This document shows positions 45,373 to 55,511 of a stretch of 64,000 nucleotides of DNA, piece after piece. Below the pieces are notes generated by a model. That model saw nothing but the letters and a program-made list of their open reading frames with translations. It was not told the DNA's origin and ran no database searches. The stretch comes from Hyphomicrobiales bacterium (GTDB lineage: Bacteria; Pseudomonadota; Alphaproteobacteria; Rhizobiales; Rhizobiaceae), in NCBI GenBank assembly GCA_900472925.1, contig UCJU01000005.1, positions 62,001 to 126,000 of the forward strand. The letters are read 5' to 3'. The stretch's first letter is position 1. The number at the start of each line of letters is the position of its first letter. Made by a program: the position numbers and the translations under genes.

Positions 45373-47537
45373 TGATCCGTCTCGATACTGATAGCACGGA
45401 CACGCGCATCGTCGGCAAACCCGTCAGCCGATTGGACGGCGTAAAAAAGGTAACAGGCGCTGCAACTTACGCTTATGAGCACGCCCCGGCCCTAAAGGCT
45501 TTGGTTGGCGTCTTTGCGACTTCCAGCATAGGACAAGGCGAAATCCTGGACATTGACGTGACGGCGGCTGAAAAGATGGAAGGGGTTCGCCGGATCATCA
45601 CCTATAAAAACTGTATACCACAGGGTAAGCTGGATACATCAAACGCCAATTTTACGACCCGGGCACGGCCCATCCTTTCGAGCACCACGATAAACCATTA
45701 TGGTGAACCCGTCGCTCTGGTGGTTGCAGACACCTTCGAACAGGCGAGAGATGCGGCCCGCGCCGTAAAGCCCTTGTATAAGCCTGGCCAAGGGAATTTC
45801 GCCTACTCTCCAGAGAGCGAAATTGTCGATGAGGAAATGGCTGCGGCCGGCTTTGTCGGCACGACCAGAGTTGGTGATTTCGACACCGGCTTCGCAGGGT
45901 CCACTGTACAGGTCGATGCGAGCTTTGAAACCGCGATGCAACTGTCGCAACCCATGGAGCCGCATGCGACGCTGGCGTGGTGGGACGGCGAGACTCTCAA
46001 TCTCGTCACCAGTCATCAGACGATAACCAATATTCAGACATCCCTGGAGGCTGCTTTCGGATTGTCGAAAGAGCGGCTGGTCATCTCCGCGCCGTTCGTC
46101 GGGGGTGGGTTTGGTTCGAAACTTGCCGTACACGCTGACCTGATGGGTGCTGCCGTTGCCGCCAAAATGTCAGGACACCCGGTGAAGGTTTCGTTGACCC
46201 GGCAACAGATGTTCGGCCTCACAGGTCTTCGCCCATGGCAACAGCAACGGGTTCGGCTGGGTGCGAGCGCCGATGGTCGCCTCGCGGCAATAGGCCATGA
46301 GGCCCTGATTTACTCCAATCGTAACGATCCGTTTGTCGAGCAGACCGCCACCGTGACACGATCTCTCTATGCTGCTCCTCATCGCTTGACACGTCATCAA
46401 TCGTTTCATCTCGACCTGCCGAACGGCGAGGCTGTTCGCGCGCCCGGCGAAATGACAGGTTTGCTCGCTGTTGAAATAGCGATGGACGAGCTTGCCGAAA
46501 AACTGTCGATCGATCCGGTCGAATTGCGCGTTCTGAACGATACGACATCCGATCCGGAGACGGGCGTCCCACTGACCGGGCGCGACCTTGGCGAATGTCT
46601 CCGTACCGGCGCGGAACGGTTTGGTTGGTCGGAGCGTGGCGCGAAACCGGGTGAGCGGCGTGATGGCCAGTGGCTGATTGGAATGGGCGTCGCTTCGGCC
46701 ATTCGCTTTCACTTTCAGGGGTCAGCAGAAGTCGAGGTCGCCATAAGGCCAAACGGCAGGATAGAGGTCAGGTCAGACCTGACCGACATCGGCACGGGCA
46801 GCTACACGATTCTTGCCCAGATCGCTGCCGAACTTCTTGGGCAGCAGGTTGAGGACATTGACGTTACCTTGGCACATTCGAGCCTGCCACCCGGCGGAGG
46901 TTCGGGAGGATCATGGGGTGCACCAAACACGGCGACAGCCCTGCATCGTGCATGTCTCTCCCTTCTGGAGCGCGCAGGGGTTTCACCAAGCCCGAATTTT
47001 ATAGCAGATGTTTTGAAGGCAAATCCTTCAGGACTGATGGCAACAGGCACAATTGCATCTTCTGCCAACACCGCAGACTGGGAAGCAAAGTCGCGTCACA
47101 CATACGGTGCCCACTTTATCGAGGTCGGCGTTCATTCTTTAACAGGCGAAGTCCGGATTCGACGTATGCTCGGTGTGTTCTCCGCTGGCCGTATTCTTAA
47201 TCCTAAAACAGCCAAATCTCAGCTTTTGGGAGGGATGATATGGGGCGTTTCGGCAGCCATTCGTGAAGCTGCCGAAATTGATGCACGTTACGGAAACATC
47301 GTGAATGGAGATTTGGCGGAATATCTGGTGCCGGTCCACGCGGATATTCCCGACATTGATGTCATCCTGATCGACAGACCGGACCTGGACGCAAATCCGG
47401 TGGGCGTTAAAGGCGTAGGAGAACTGGGGAATTGCGGCTCATCCGCTGCCCTTGCCAACGCTATTTATAACGCCTGTGGCGCCAGAGTTCACAAATTTCC
47501 AATCCGGCTGGCAAGCCTGCTGCCCGCGCTTCATTAG
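45372..47537 (+). CDS. Molybdenum-binding subunit of aldehyde oxidoreductase, module 3 (PaoC-like)
   Basis: A 721-residue large subunit. VSRLDGVKKVTGAATYAYE opens the enzyme, APFVGGGFGSKLAVHADL is the Moco loop (about 239-256), RAPGEMTGLLAVEIAMDEL follows, and the catalytic Glu684 lies in GVGELGNCGSSAALANAIYNACG. A 13-bp hairpin 23 bases after the stop ends the operon. Confidence 0.93.
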   Translation: MIRLDTDSTDTRIVGKPVSRLDGVKKVTGAATYAYEHAPALKALVGVFATSSIGQGEILDIDVTAAEKMEGVRRIITYKNCIPQGKLDTSNANFTTRARPILSSTTINHYGEPVALVVADTFEQARDAARAVKPLYKPGQGNFAYSPESEIVDEEMAAAGFVGTTRVGDFDTGFAGSTVQVDASFETAMQLSQPMEPHATLAWWDGETLNLVTSHQTITNIQTSLEAAFGLSKERLVISAPFVGGGFGSKLAVHADLMGAAVAAKMSGHPVKVSLTRQQMFGLTGLRPWQQQRVRLGASADGRLAAIGHEALIYSNRNDPFVEQTATVTRSLYAAPHRLTRHQSFHLDLPNGEAVRAPGEMTGLLAVEIAMDELAEKLSIDPVELRVLNDTTSDPETGVPLTGRDLGECLRTGAERFGWSERGAKPGERRDGQWLIGMGVASAIRFHFQGSAEVEVAIRPNGRIEVRSDLTDIGTGSYTILAQIAAELLGQQVEDIDVTLAHSSLPPGGGSGGSWGAPNTATALHRACLSLLERAGVSPSPNFIADVLKANPSGLMATGTIASSANTADWEAKSRHTYGAHFIEVGVHSLTGEVRIRRMLGVFSAGRILNPKTAKSQLLGGMIWGVSAAIREAAEIDARYGNIVNGDLAEYLVPVHADIPDIDVILIDRPDLDANPVGVKGVGELGNCGSSAALANAIYNACGARVHKFPIRLASLLPALH

Positions 47538-47560
47538 CATTGATATCGCCGTAGGGAATA

Positions 47561-47590
47561 TAGCCATGGCATGACAGCATGCCATGGCTA
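47561..47590 (+). terminator. Perfect 13-bp hairpin after module 3
   Basis: TAGCCATGGCATG and its exact complement at 47578-47590 enclose a 4-base loop. It is a likely terminator or transcript-end hairpin, though only a scattered T-rich stretch (GTTTTACATTTTG) follows. The same palindrome contains an in-frame ATG for the next gene, which argues that the real start of that gene lies further downstream. Confidence 0.6.
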
Positions 47591-47658
47591 GAAGAAACTC
47601 GTTTTACATTTTGTACAAAGGGCACGCCGCGACTCCATCAGATGCCGTGGGCGACTTC

Positions 47659-48306
47659 ATGAAACGACGGATGAAAGAGTGCATTTTGCGGAAAACACCC
47701 ACACTGTTTGAAATTCTAAAATACCATCGGGAAGCCGCTTTCGTGCTGGCAGCGAGCTTTGTGGCACTTTTCATAGCTGGCATCGCTTCGACGCTCGTCA
47801 TACCGGAACTCCGACCCGGAGGCCTAGGAGCACTTCGAAATGGCGGCGAATCCGGCAGTCTCGGTTGGCTCATATCGTCGGCATATTCCGAAGGGAATAT
47901 TCCGTATGCCATGGCTGTAACATTCCTCGTCAATCTGATGTGGGCCGGCTTCTTACAGACGACTTTACCGACCTTTGTCGTGCCCTATCTCGGTGTCGTG
48001 GTCACGGGCCTTCGCTTTCTGCTTTGGGGAATTCTCTTCACGCCTGTCGGTGCGAATGATCAATCAATCTTCATTCATTACATCACGCTTTTTCTGGAAG
48101 GATTTGCGTACGCACTCGCGGCTTTGGCGGCCTGGATCCATAGCAGAATGTTTCTCAGACCCGGTCTCTATGGACTGCGAAGTCGTATTCAGGGTTACAA
48201 AGCGGGCTTAGTGGCAACCGCCAAGATTTACATCATCATTATTCCCGCCTTGATCATGGCAGCAGCATACGAGGCGATATCTGTTATCGGGTTCATAGCG
48301 CAATGA
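47659..48306 (+). CDS. SpoIIM/DUF95-like integral membrane protein
   Basis: About 215 residues (ATG 47659; ATG 47671 is also possible, and ATG 47584 sits inside the hairpin before it). After a basic amphipathic start, helices near HREAAFVLAASFVALFIAGI, the segment NIPYAMAVTFLVNLMWAGFLQTTLP, VVVTGLRFLLWGILF and a last one at YIIIIPALIMAAAYEAISV suggest five or six membrane spans. The layout recalls the SpoIIM-like family, whose role outside spore formers is unknown. No sure ribosome site. Confidence 0.6.
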   Translation: MKRRMKECILRKTPTLFEILKYHREAAFVLAASFVALFIAGIASTLVIPELRPGGLGALRNGGESGSLGWLISSAYSEGNIPYAMAVTFLVNLMWAGFLQTTLPTFVVPYLGVVVTGLRFLLWGILFTPVGANDQSIFIHYITLFLEGFAYALAALAAWIHSRMFLRPGLYGLRSRIQGYKAGLVATAKIYIIIIPALIMAAAYEAISVIGFIAQ

Positions 48307-48540
48307 TGGCTCAGTCTGCCGCAGCAATCTACCACAGCTACATCCCGCAGTCGCGGTGTCGCAGGCGATACAAAATGATAGGAGCGCAATCTGACATAAG
48401 CTTTAGGCTTTAAACCATAACTGCATTCCTTCGCTTTGTGCTAAACAAGCACTCGAACGGATAACGGCAGATGGGACTTCCCCTTTTATCCCTCGCTGCG
48501 TTCCCCGAAATGTGCGTCTCTCCCAGAGTTCGGATTTCAC

Positions 48541-49116
48541 ATGGCAAATCTATTTCGCATCATCACAAGGCGCGGCGCAAACAAGTCAATCAGACTGGTC
48601 AATCGGGGTACAGCCCATGTTGAAGGACAAGTAACAGGCGCTGGCGAGATATGCCTTGGTCAAGCTTGGAAAGGTCTTCCGGCCGAGCCTACGCAGCTCA
48701 TTATAAAACCCGACGGACAGCTCCATCTCAATGGTCGCTTTGATGTCTATAGCGGCTGCACGATCGGCATTCAAAGCGGGGCGAAGCTTACACTGGGAAG
48801 TGGTTTTGCTAATCGTAGCAGCTGGATATCCTGCGGCCATGAAATAACGATTGGCGAGCAGGTCTTCATCGCCGATCAGGTTATAATCCGCGATTGGGAT
48901 GGCCACACAATCGTTGGACGCCCTAACGCCGCACCCATTACAATCGGAAATCACGTCTGGATCGGGATGCGCTCCATGATCCTCAAAGGGGTCACCATCG
49001 GCGACGGCGCTGTGATAGCTGCCGGAGCGGTCGTGGTGAAAGATGTTCCGGCGGGTTCCGTCGTTGCAGGCAACCCCGCGAAAGTCGTCAAAAACGATGT
49101 CTCTTGGGTACCGTAA
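48541..49116 (+). CDS. Acyltransferase with hexapeptide repeats (left-handed beta-helix)
   Basis: A 191-residue LbH-type acetyltransferase. Repeats of [LIV]-G-x4 are seen from [17 protein letters not shown] through [18 protein letters not shown] to the C-terminal [50 protein letters not shown], which is the classic end of sugar-acetyltransferase enzymes. It transfers acetyl from acetyl-CoA to a sugar hydroxyl or amine, perhaps on a surface polysaccharide. The catalytic His is probably in the stretch DGHTIVG. It stands alone. Confidence 0.87.
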   Translation: MANLFRIITRRGANKSIRLVNRGTAHVEGQVTGAGEICLGQAWKGLPAEPTQLIIKPDGQLHLNGRFDVYSGCTIGIQSGAKLTLGSGFANRSSWISCGHEITIGEQVFIADQVIIRDWDGHTIVGRPNAAPITIGNHVWIGMRSMILKGVTIGDGAVIAAGAVVVKDVPAGSVVAGNPAKVVKNDVSWVP

Positions 49117-49193
49117 GGGCCAGCGGGCACATCCGCACCACTGTTCAATATCCGACGCCGTGCGACGATCGCGGCGTGGCTTATTCCGATTCA

Positions 49194-50021
49194 TTACCCG
49201 TCAGTCGAAACAGTGAGAGCTTTCCAGTCCTCAATTTCCTGCTGCAACCGGTCGATCCGCGCCGTTACGTGCTTGAGAGCATCGCTTCCCAGAAGAAGTT
49301 GCGGCGGAGGGCTGTCGGATTCGATGAGGGTGAGTAGGGCGGCGGCCAGCTTTTCAGGATCACCAAGTTGGTTACCACTCACGGCCTGTCTGGCCTCGCG
49401 GATCGGATCAAATAGACTGTCGTAATCTGCAATCGACCTCTCCGTTCGTATCATCGAGCGCCCTGCCCAGTCCGTTCGGAAGGAACCGGGGCAAAGTGTC
49501 GTAACGTGAACACCAAAAGGTGCCATTTCAGAGCGCATGACTTCGGAAATACCTTGGAGTGCGAATTTGCTGCCGCAGTAATACGCGATGCCCGGCATGG
49601 TGATCATGCCGCCCATCGATGTGACGTTGACGATAAAGCCACGGCGGCGCTCCCGGAACCTGGGAAGAAACGCTTTGGCCACCGCAACCGCCCCAAAAAC
49701 ATTGACGTCAAACTGACGTCGCATCTCATCGATCGGCGACTCTTCGAGGACACCCTCGTGACCGTAACCGGCATTGTTTATCAGCACGTCGACGGGTCCG
49801 TACTTGTCCTCGGCTTGCCTGACGACCTCTGGAATACGATCGAATTCGGTCACGTCGCAAATGACCGTGTGCAGTGCCGGAAGGGATTTTGCCATCGCTT
49901 CACGAGAGCTTTGGGAGCGGACTGTCCCAATGACTTCGTGACCGGCCTGGACTGCGGCGGTAGCGATCGCCAATCCGAAGCCTGAATTTGCTCCAGTGAT
50001 GAAGAATGTCCTGGCTATCAT
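49194..50021 (-). CDS. SDR family oxidoreductase (short-chain dehydrogenase)
   Basis: A 275-residue classical SDR. The coenzyme motif TGANSGFGLAIA is at residues 9-20, NNAG near 85 (LINNAGYGHEG), the active site Ser in VNVTSMGGMI and Tyr/Lys in YYCGSKFAL (the usual YxxxK). The start at 50021 follows AAGGAG. It oxidises or reduces an alcohol or ketone using NAD(P). It is divergent from an AraC_N-type regulator, a well-known pairing. Confidence 0.93.
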   Translation of the reverse strand: MIARTFFITGANSGFGLAIATAAVQAGHEVIGTVRSQSSREAMAKSLPALHTVICDVTEFDRIPEVVRQAEDKYGPVDVLINNAGYGHEGVLEESPIDEMRRQFDVNVFGAVAVAKAFLPRFRERRRGFIVNVTSMGGMITMPGIAYYCGSKFALQGISEVMRSEMAPFGVHVTTLCPGSFRTDWAGRSMIRTERSIADYDSLFDPIREARQAVSGNQLGDPEKLAAALLTLIESDSPPPQLLLGSDALKHVTARIDRLQQEIEDWKALTVSTDG

Positions 50022-50139
50022 TGTTTGAAACTCCTTGATTGCTTGTGGACGTGACAGATAATATGAGAACCTTGGAAGAACGATCTTGGAAACTATCAAG
50101 TTGTTGCCAAATCCTATTTATGACGACAGAAGAGCGTCC

Positions 50140-51027
50140 ATGAAGAACCAGCTTGTCGAATTGGCCGGACAACTTGCTCCTCGCCACGGGTACAACCCGA
50201 CATCTCTTCCTACGGTCCGTATTCTGAGAACCGAGACTGTGCTTCGCGACATTCCGGTGCTCTATAATCCAGGGGCCGTATTCGTCTTACAGGGAAGCAA
50301 GCAAGGCCTCCTTGAAGGAGATATCTACCTCTATGATGAGGACCACTATCTTGCCGTATCGGTGCCAGTTCCCTTTCGGATGACGTCGACTGCCAGTCCG
50401 CAGCGGCCTTTGCTGGCGATCTATCTGGAGTTCGATATGCAAATGGCGGCCGAAATCGCCATGCAGATTGAAAAACACGCAGGTCCGGCAACGACACTGC
50501 CCAATGGCCTCACATCGAGCAGAATGGGCGATGACATCGAGGATGTCCTGTTACGCCTGTTAATTGCACTCGGCAGCGCGGTTGATATCGCAGTGCTTGG
50601 AGCCTCAATCCTGCGCGAACTGCATTATCGGGTCATGGTTGGACCGCAAGGCGCTGCAGTCGTTGCAGCCCTTCAGCGAAAAGGCACGCCTGGAAAATTG
50701 GTCCAGAGCCTTGTGTGGATACGCGCGAACTACGGTTCCGACATCGCTGTAGCGGACCTGGCAAAAGACGTGGGTATGAGCGTTCCCTCCTATCACATGC
50801 ATTTCAAGAAGCTGACCGGATCGAGCCCGATTCAATATTTGAAAGCATTGCGGCTTCATGAGGCAAGACTGATGATCGCTCGTCAAAGCGGGACAATCGC
50901 GCAAGTGGCTATATCGGTCGGTTACGTAAGTCCGGCGCAGTTCAGCCGTGACTTCAAACGGCATTTCGGGCGAACAGCATCGGAAGAGGTGAAGTGGGTT
51001 CGGCATCACCTCGGAGAGCAGCCCTGA
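50140..51027 (+). CDS. AraC family regulator with AraC_N domain
   Basis: A 295-residue regulator of the AraC_N type, paralogous to 41554-42438. The N-terminus has DIPVLYNPGAVFVLQGSKQG; the C-terminal HTH pair is VADLAKDVGMSVPSYHMHFKKLTGSSPIQYL and VAISVGYVSPAQFSRDFKRHFG. ATG 50140 has AGAAGAG upstream. It is divergent from the SDR gene, its probable target. Confidence 0.92.
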   Translation: MKNQLVELAGQLAPRHGYNPTSLPTVRILRTETVLRDIPVLYNPGAVFVLQGSKQGLLEGDIYLYDEDHYLAVSVPVPFRMTSTASPQRPLLAIYLEFDMQMAAEIAMQIEKHAGPATTLPNGLTSSRMGDDIEDVLLRLLIALGSAVDIAVLGASILRELHYRVMVGPQGAAVVAALQRKGTPGKLVQSLVWIRANYGSDIAVADLAKDVGMSVPSYHMHFKKLTGSSPIQYLKALRLHEARLMIARQSGTIAQVAISVGYVSPAQFSRDFKRHFGRTASEEVKWVRHHLGEQP

Positions 51028-51167
51028 AGACGCTGAGACAAGATATAGGTGGCGCAGCGTCATCAACCGGTCAGTACGGATCGTTTCAAGGTCATTACGC
51101 CACAGGCGACTTCGGAGTTCCCTACAGAGCCAGCTTTCGCACAACTTGCAGCGCAGCTATTCCCTAT

Positions 51168-51584
51168 TCAGAGTTTGACGCGGTCTATGATTTCGTAATA
51201 AGCGTGGAAATCAAGCCATTCGATGCCAGAAACTACACGGCCGTCGCGCATTTCCATGATGTACATGTATTCGTTGCGGTAAGGAACACCATCAATAGCG
51301 GTTGTGGCGCTTTTGATGCGAGCAAACACCTTGTCGCCATCGGCCCACGTTCCAACGACTGTGATGGTTAGTGGTGACGCAAACCGCGCAAAAAGTGCCT
51401 CTTCGGCTCTCGAGAAAAGTTCTTCTTTGCTGTGATACGTTCCTGCGATCGGTCCGTGCCCTGCCAGTGTCCACTCGACGTCGTCTATAAAAATCTCGAA
51501 AAATTTAGCAAAGTCATGAGACGACTCCGCAAGTGCGTTGTTCACGATGTTCAAGTTCGATTGCTGGGTCTGTGAATAAGGCAT
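51168..51584 (-). CDS. SnoaL-like/NTF2-fold protein
   Basis: A 138-residue NTF2-superfamily protein with the SnoaL pattern: early FEIFIDDVEWTLAGHGPIAGTYHSKEEL (split), and the central beta-strands TITVVGTWADGDKVFARIKS and YRNEYMYIMEMRDGRVVSGIEWLD. SnoaL-like proteins act as polyketide cyclases, isomerases or unknown. An AAAGGA site precedes the ATG at 51584; longer in-frame starts exist but look unlike the family. Confidence 0.82.
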   Translation of the reverse strand: MPYSQTQQSNLNIVNNALAESSHDFAKFFEIFIDDVEWTLAGHGPIAGTYHSKEELFSRAEEALFARFASPLTITVVGTWADGDKVFARIKSATTAIDGVPYRNEYMYIMEMRDGRVVSGIEWLDFHAYYEIIDRVKL

Positions 51585-51828
51585 GTTTATCCTTTCTTGA
51601 CTTAGGATTATGGAGCGCCTTGAGGGACAACCGTCCCAAAATGGCTTCATGTGTGGGCTGGGTAGGCTGGAAATATTTCATTTCCTCGTTTGCCTCAATG
51701 CAAGCCTGCTTCGACGGTCTCCAATAAACTTTGGTTGATCATAAAAGCGCTATTCCGGGCGGATCGCTAAAAATGCTAAAATGTTCAAACCGGATACGCG
51801 TGCTAGCGCGTTGAGGTCGACAAGTTAT

Positions 51829-52239
51829 TCAAGACCGAGTGGCAACAAACCGCCAGTCTGAAACAGCAGCCAGACGATGAGGCTCTGCGCGTATTGAGTA
51901 ATCTCGACTGTCTACGATTGATCGTAGATCGGCAAAACTTCTATACCGGACGGCTACGATTTCGTCCCATTGCTCTTGTTCTCGCGGAAACACTGTCTTG
52001 AGCTGCTTACCCGCATAGACCAGTTCCACAGGTATACCCAAGCTGGCTGCGATGTCGCGGAATTCACCCGCGTAGCCTTCGTAATATGCGGCCCTAGCCG
52101 TTGCCCTCTTGTCTTGGAAGTCATCGGGATAAGAAGGGTGTTCCCTGAAAGAAAGCAGATTTATCATCACAACGGGTTCATCCCCGATCACGCGACTAGC
52201 CTCAGCCAGGCCATCAGGGGAAAATTCCAGGTCACTCAT
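51829..52239 (-). CDS. DUF1330-like protein, paralogue of 17252-17674
   Basis: A 136-residue DUF1330-type protein. EPVVMINLLSFREHPSY matches the EPIFMLNLLRYRNEA of the other copy, and both end in ...DS-x-DY/EYH...AEPHRLAA..DWR. It is divergent from the TetR gene, and the interval between them holds inverted repeats of TGACA/TGTCA. Unknown function. Confidence 0.8.
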   Translation of the reverse strand: MSDLEFSPDGLAEASRVIGDEPVVMINLLSFREHPSYPDDFQDKRATARAAYYEGYAGEFRDIAASLGIPVELVYAGKQLKTVFPREQEQWDEIVAVRYRSFADLRSIVDSRDYSIRAEPHRLAAVSDWRFVATRS

Positions 52240-52251
52240 AATTAGAACTTT

Positions 52252-52304
52252 CTGACATTATTTGTATTTTTGTCAGTTTTTGACATTTTTTGTCGAGATG
52301 TCAA
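52252..52304. promoter_or_regulatory. Inverted repeats, candidate TetR operators
   Basis: CTGACA (52252-52257) faces TGTCAG (52271-52276), and TTGACAT (52280-52286) faces ATGTCAA (52298-52304). The second dyad reaches over the TetR start codon. The four arms are spaced as two dimer sites, as expected for self-repression and control of the divergent DUF1330 gene. Confidence 0.6.
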
Positions 52305-52873
52305 GATACGTTATGCGCAACAGAATCGAGAAGACAGATGACATCCTTCGAAAGGCAGAAGACATATTCGTTCGGTATGGCTTCGCTCGTACCACAATGA
52401 GCGACATCGCCACAGCCGCTGGCATGTCCCGGCCCGCACTCTATCTTTTGTTTCCAGACAAGGAGACAATTTTCGGCAGGGTTATCGAACAAATGGATGA
52501 GCGTTCGCTGGCCCGGATAAGAGCTGCCGTGGCCGATATTGAGCTCATAGATCAGAAGCTGTTACACGCCTGTCTGGTGTGGGGAGCGCATGGTGTCGAA
52601 CTCGCGGAAGCATTTCCCGACGCCGCAGACCTCTTTGATCTTCGCTTTCCTGCCGTGCGCCAGGTCTACTCACGGTTCCAGATGTTAATTGTTGATCTAA
52701 TCAACGAAAGCGCGGACCCGTGGCGTTTGCCTATCAGCCCCGAAGACTACGCATTGACACTCACCTACGGAATGCGAGGCCTCCGCTACGCTGCTGAAGA
52801 TGTCGAGCACATGAGGCGTCTTATTGGAGCACACGTCACGATCTACAGCATGCCTCTCAGGGATTATACCTAA
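52298..52873 (+). CDS. TetR family transcriptional regulator
   Basis: A 191-residue TetR protein. The N-terminal HTH is ILRKAEDIFVRYGFARTTMSDIATAAGMSRPALYLLFPDKETIF, split over residues 14-57, a textbook TetR pattern. The C-terminal ligand domain is variable. I chose ATG 52298, which lies at the end of the operator dyad; a longer TTG-started version would add 12 residues across that dyad. The divergent DUF1330 gene is the likely target. Confidence 0.92.
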   Translation: MSRYVMRNRIEKTDDILRKAEDIFVRYGFARTTMSDIATAAGMSRPALYLLFPDKETIFGRVIEQMDERSLARIRAAVADIELIDQKLLHACLVWGAHGVELAEAFPDAADLFDLRFPAVRQVYSRFQMLIVDLINESADPWRLPISPEDYALTLTYGMRGLRYAAEDVEHMRRLIGAHVTIYSMPLRDYT

Positions 52874-53276
52874 GGCTGAGATAACTTTGCACATCAAATC
52901 AAAATATCAGACGTCAGAATTCAATAAATGACCCATAGCCAGCGTGTATCGATTTCAACTGTTGCACACTGAACTGCAACCCTTTTGCAGACCTGACGGC
53001 GCTCTGTTCACATGTCGCACTGTTTTACAAAATTGCACCGTAGAACATACTATGAGTTGTTTTCCAGACAACCGCTGAAAGAAAATCGATATTGTCAATG
53101 TAGCATAGTGATTTAGAGTTTTCGTCTGATATCGACAGTCGATGTTTCATCTTAAAATTGTTGAGGCCCAGCTTGAAGCCACTTAGCTCCTCTCTGGTCG
53201 GATACCGGTCAGGCTGTGAATTTCCATTAATAATGTGTCTCTCAGCATGGTAATGAGAGACCAACAGGAGGACATC
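52874..53276. other. Intergenic stretch without a supported gene
   Basis: About 400 AT-rich bases. No convincing open frame or hairpin. The 40 bases before 53277 should hold the promoter and ribosome site of the ABM gene. Confidence 0.5.
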
Positions 53277-53606
53277 ATGTCCAACCGCGAAAATATCACG
53301 AATACCACTGTGGTTCTCTGGGAGGGTCGCGCGAAACCGGGGCGCGAAGAGGACTTGAGAAATTTTTTACGAAGCGCTGTAACCGCATCGAGAAATGATA
53401 CTGGCTGCATCGACTACGAAGCTCATGAAATTGAGGGACAAGCGGGTACCTTTATAATCTATGAACGCTGGACCAGCAAAGAAGCGCTTGACGCACATCT
53501 CAATGCTCCAAGGATGCAAGAACTTTCCCCGCGATTTTCAGAGATGATTGAAGGTTCGATTGAGACGGGGATTAGATTACTAAATCCGCTTAGACCACCA
53601 AATTAA
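53277..53606 (+). CDS. Antibiotic-biosynthesis-monooxygenase (quinol monooxygenase YgiN-like) family protein
   Basis: A 109-residue ABM-domain protein. The pattern EGRAKPGREEDLRNFLRSAVTASRNDTGCIDYEAHE, seen across residues 17-52, with FIIYERWTSKEALDAHLNAP, is typical. The ATG at 53277 follows CAGGAGG. Members oxidise quinols or small aromatics without cofactors. Together with the remnant at 15711-16048, it is the second such gene in the window. Confidence 0.9.
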   Translation: MSNRENITNTTVVLWEGRAKPGREEDLRNFLRSAVTASRNDTGCIDYEAHEIEGQAGTFIIYERWTSKEALDAHLNAPRMQELSPRFSEMIEGSIETGIRLLNPLRPPN

Positions 53607-54077
53607 ATGCATGTGGGAACGATAAAAGTAGGCAGTATGCGCGCCAAAAGTTTCCATTCGACGAGAGTAACATGGCTTTTTGCAATTATAATCTGCTTTA
53701 GAACACGCCAACCGCCCAAACTGATTCAGGCCGCGTGCAATAAATATTACAATTCTGATAAAGGTACAGGCCCCAACTGCGCTCATCTTGAGTGTCTTCG
53801 GCGTGGAGGCGTTTGGAAGGATGCGCGTGGCTTCTCCACGCGCGTATCCGCACACTTAAGTGGTACGCCTTGATGGGATCAGAACCGTGAAAACTTAACC
53901 CGGGCTAGCTAAACATTTGTTTTTGTTTGAAATTATTTGGCGTAAACCGCTATTATGGAATTTTGATTTTGGCAGACCTAACCGCCGCTAACGAAAGCGC
54001 CGGTAGGAAAGCCTGATCAATTGGCCGAGTGCAAATGTGATGCGGAAATGTCCTCATCCTCACAACTCGGTAGAAGA
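53607..54077. other. Intergenic stretch with a hairpin and a repeat, no firm gene
   Basis: About 470 bases. A perfect 8-bp hairpin (GCGCGTGG/CCACGCGC) lies at 53823-53843, followed by the third copy of the tRNA-like fragment. A plus-strand open frame at 53607-53873 has no motif and no good ribosome site. I call no gene. Confidence 0.5.
53866..53886 (-). repeat. tRNA-like 3' fragment, copy 3
   Basis: Plus-strand CGCCTTGATGGGATCAGAACC. It differs from copy 1 by a small rearrangement of GGAATCGAACC. It follows the 8-bp hairpin by 22 bases. It does not form a complete tRNA. Confidence 0.4.
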
Positions 54078-55442
<1,365 letters not shown>

Positions 55443-55511
55443 TTATGTTGGAAGGATACCAACGAGCCCTTGCCACAGTCCAATTGATAGTATTTCAATC
55501 TGCTATCGAAA

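Noticed and set aside
23702..47537. Xanthine dehydrogenase proper
   Set aside because: Subunit layout, Tat leaders on two small subunits and the four-cysteine insert in the FAD subunits match the PaoABC branch, not XdhAB.
47584..48306. The ATG at 47584 as the SpoIIM-like start
   Set aside because: It lies inside a perfect 13-bp hairpin that looks like the terminator of the preceding operon, and has no ribosome site.
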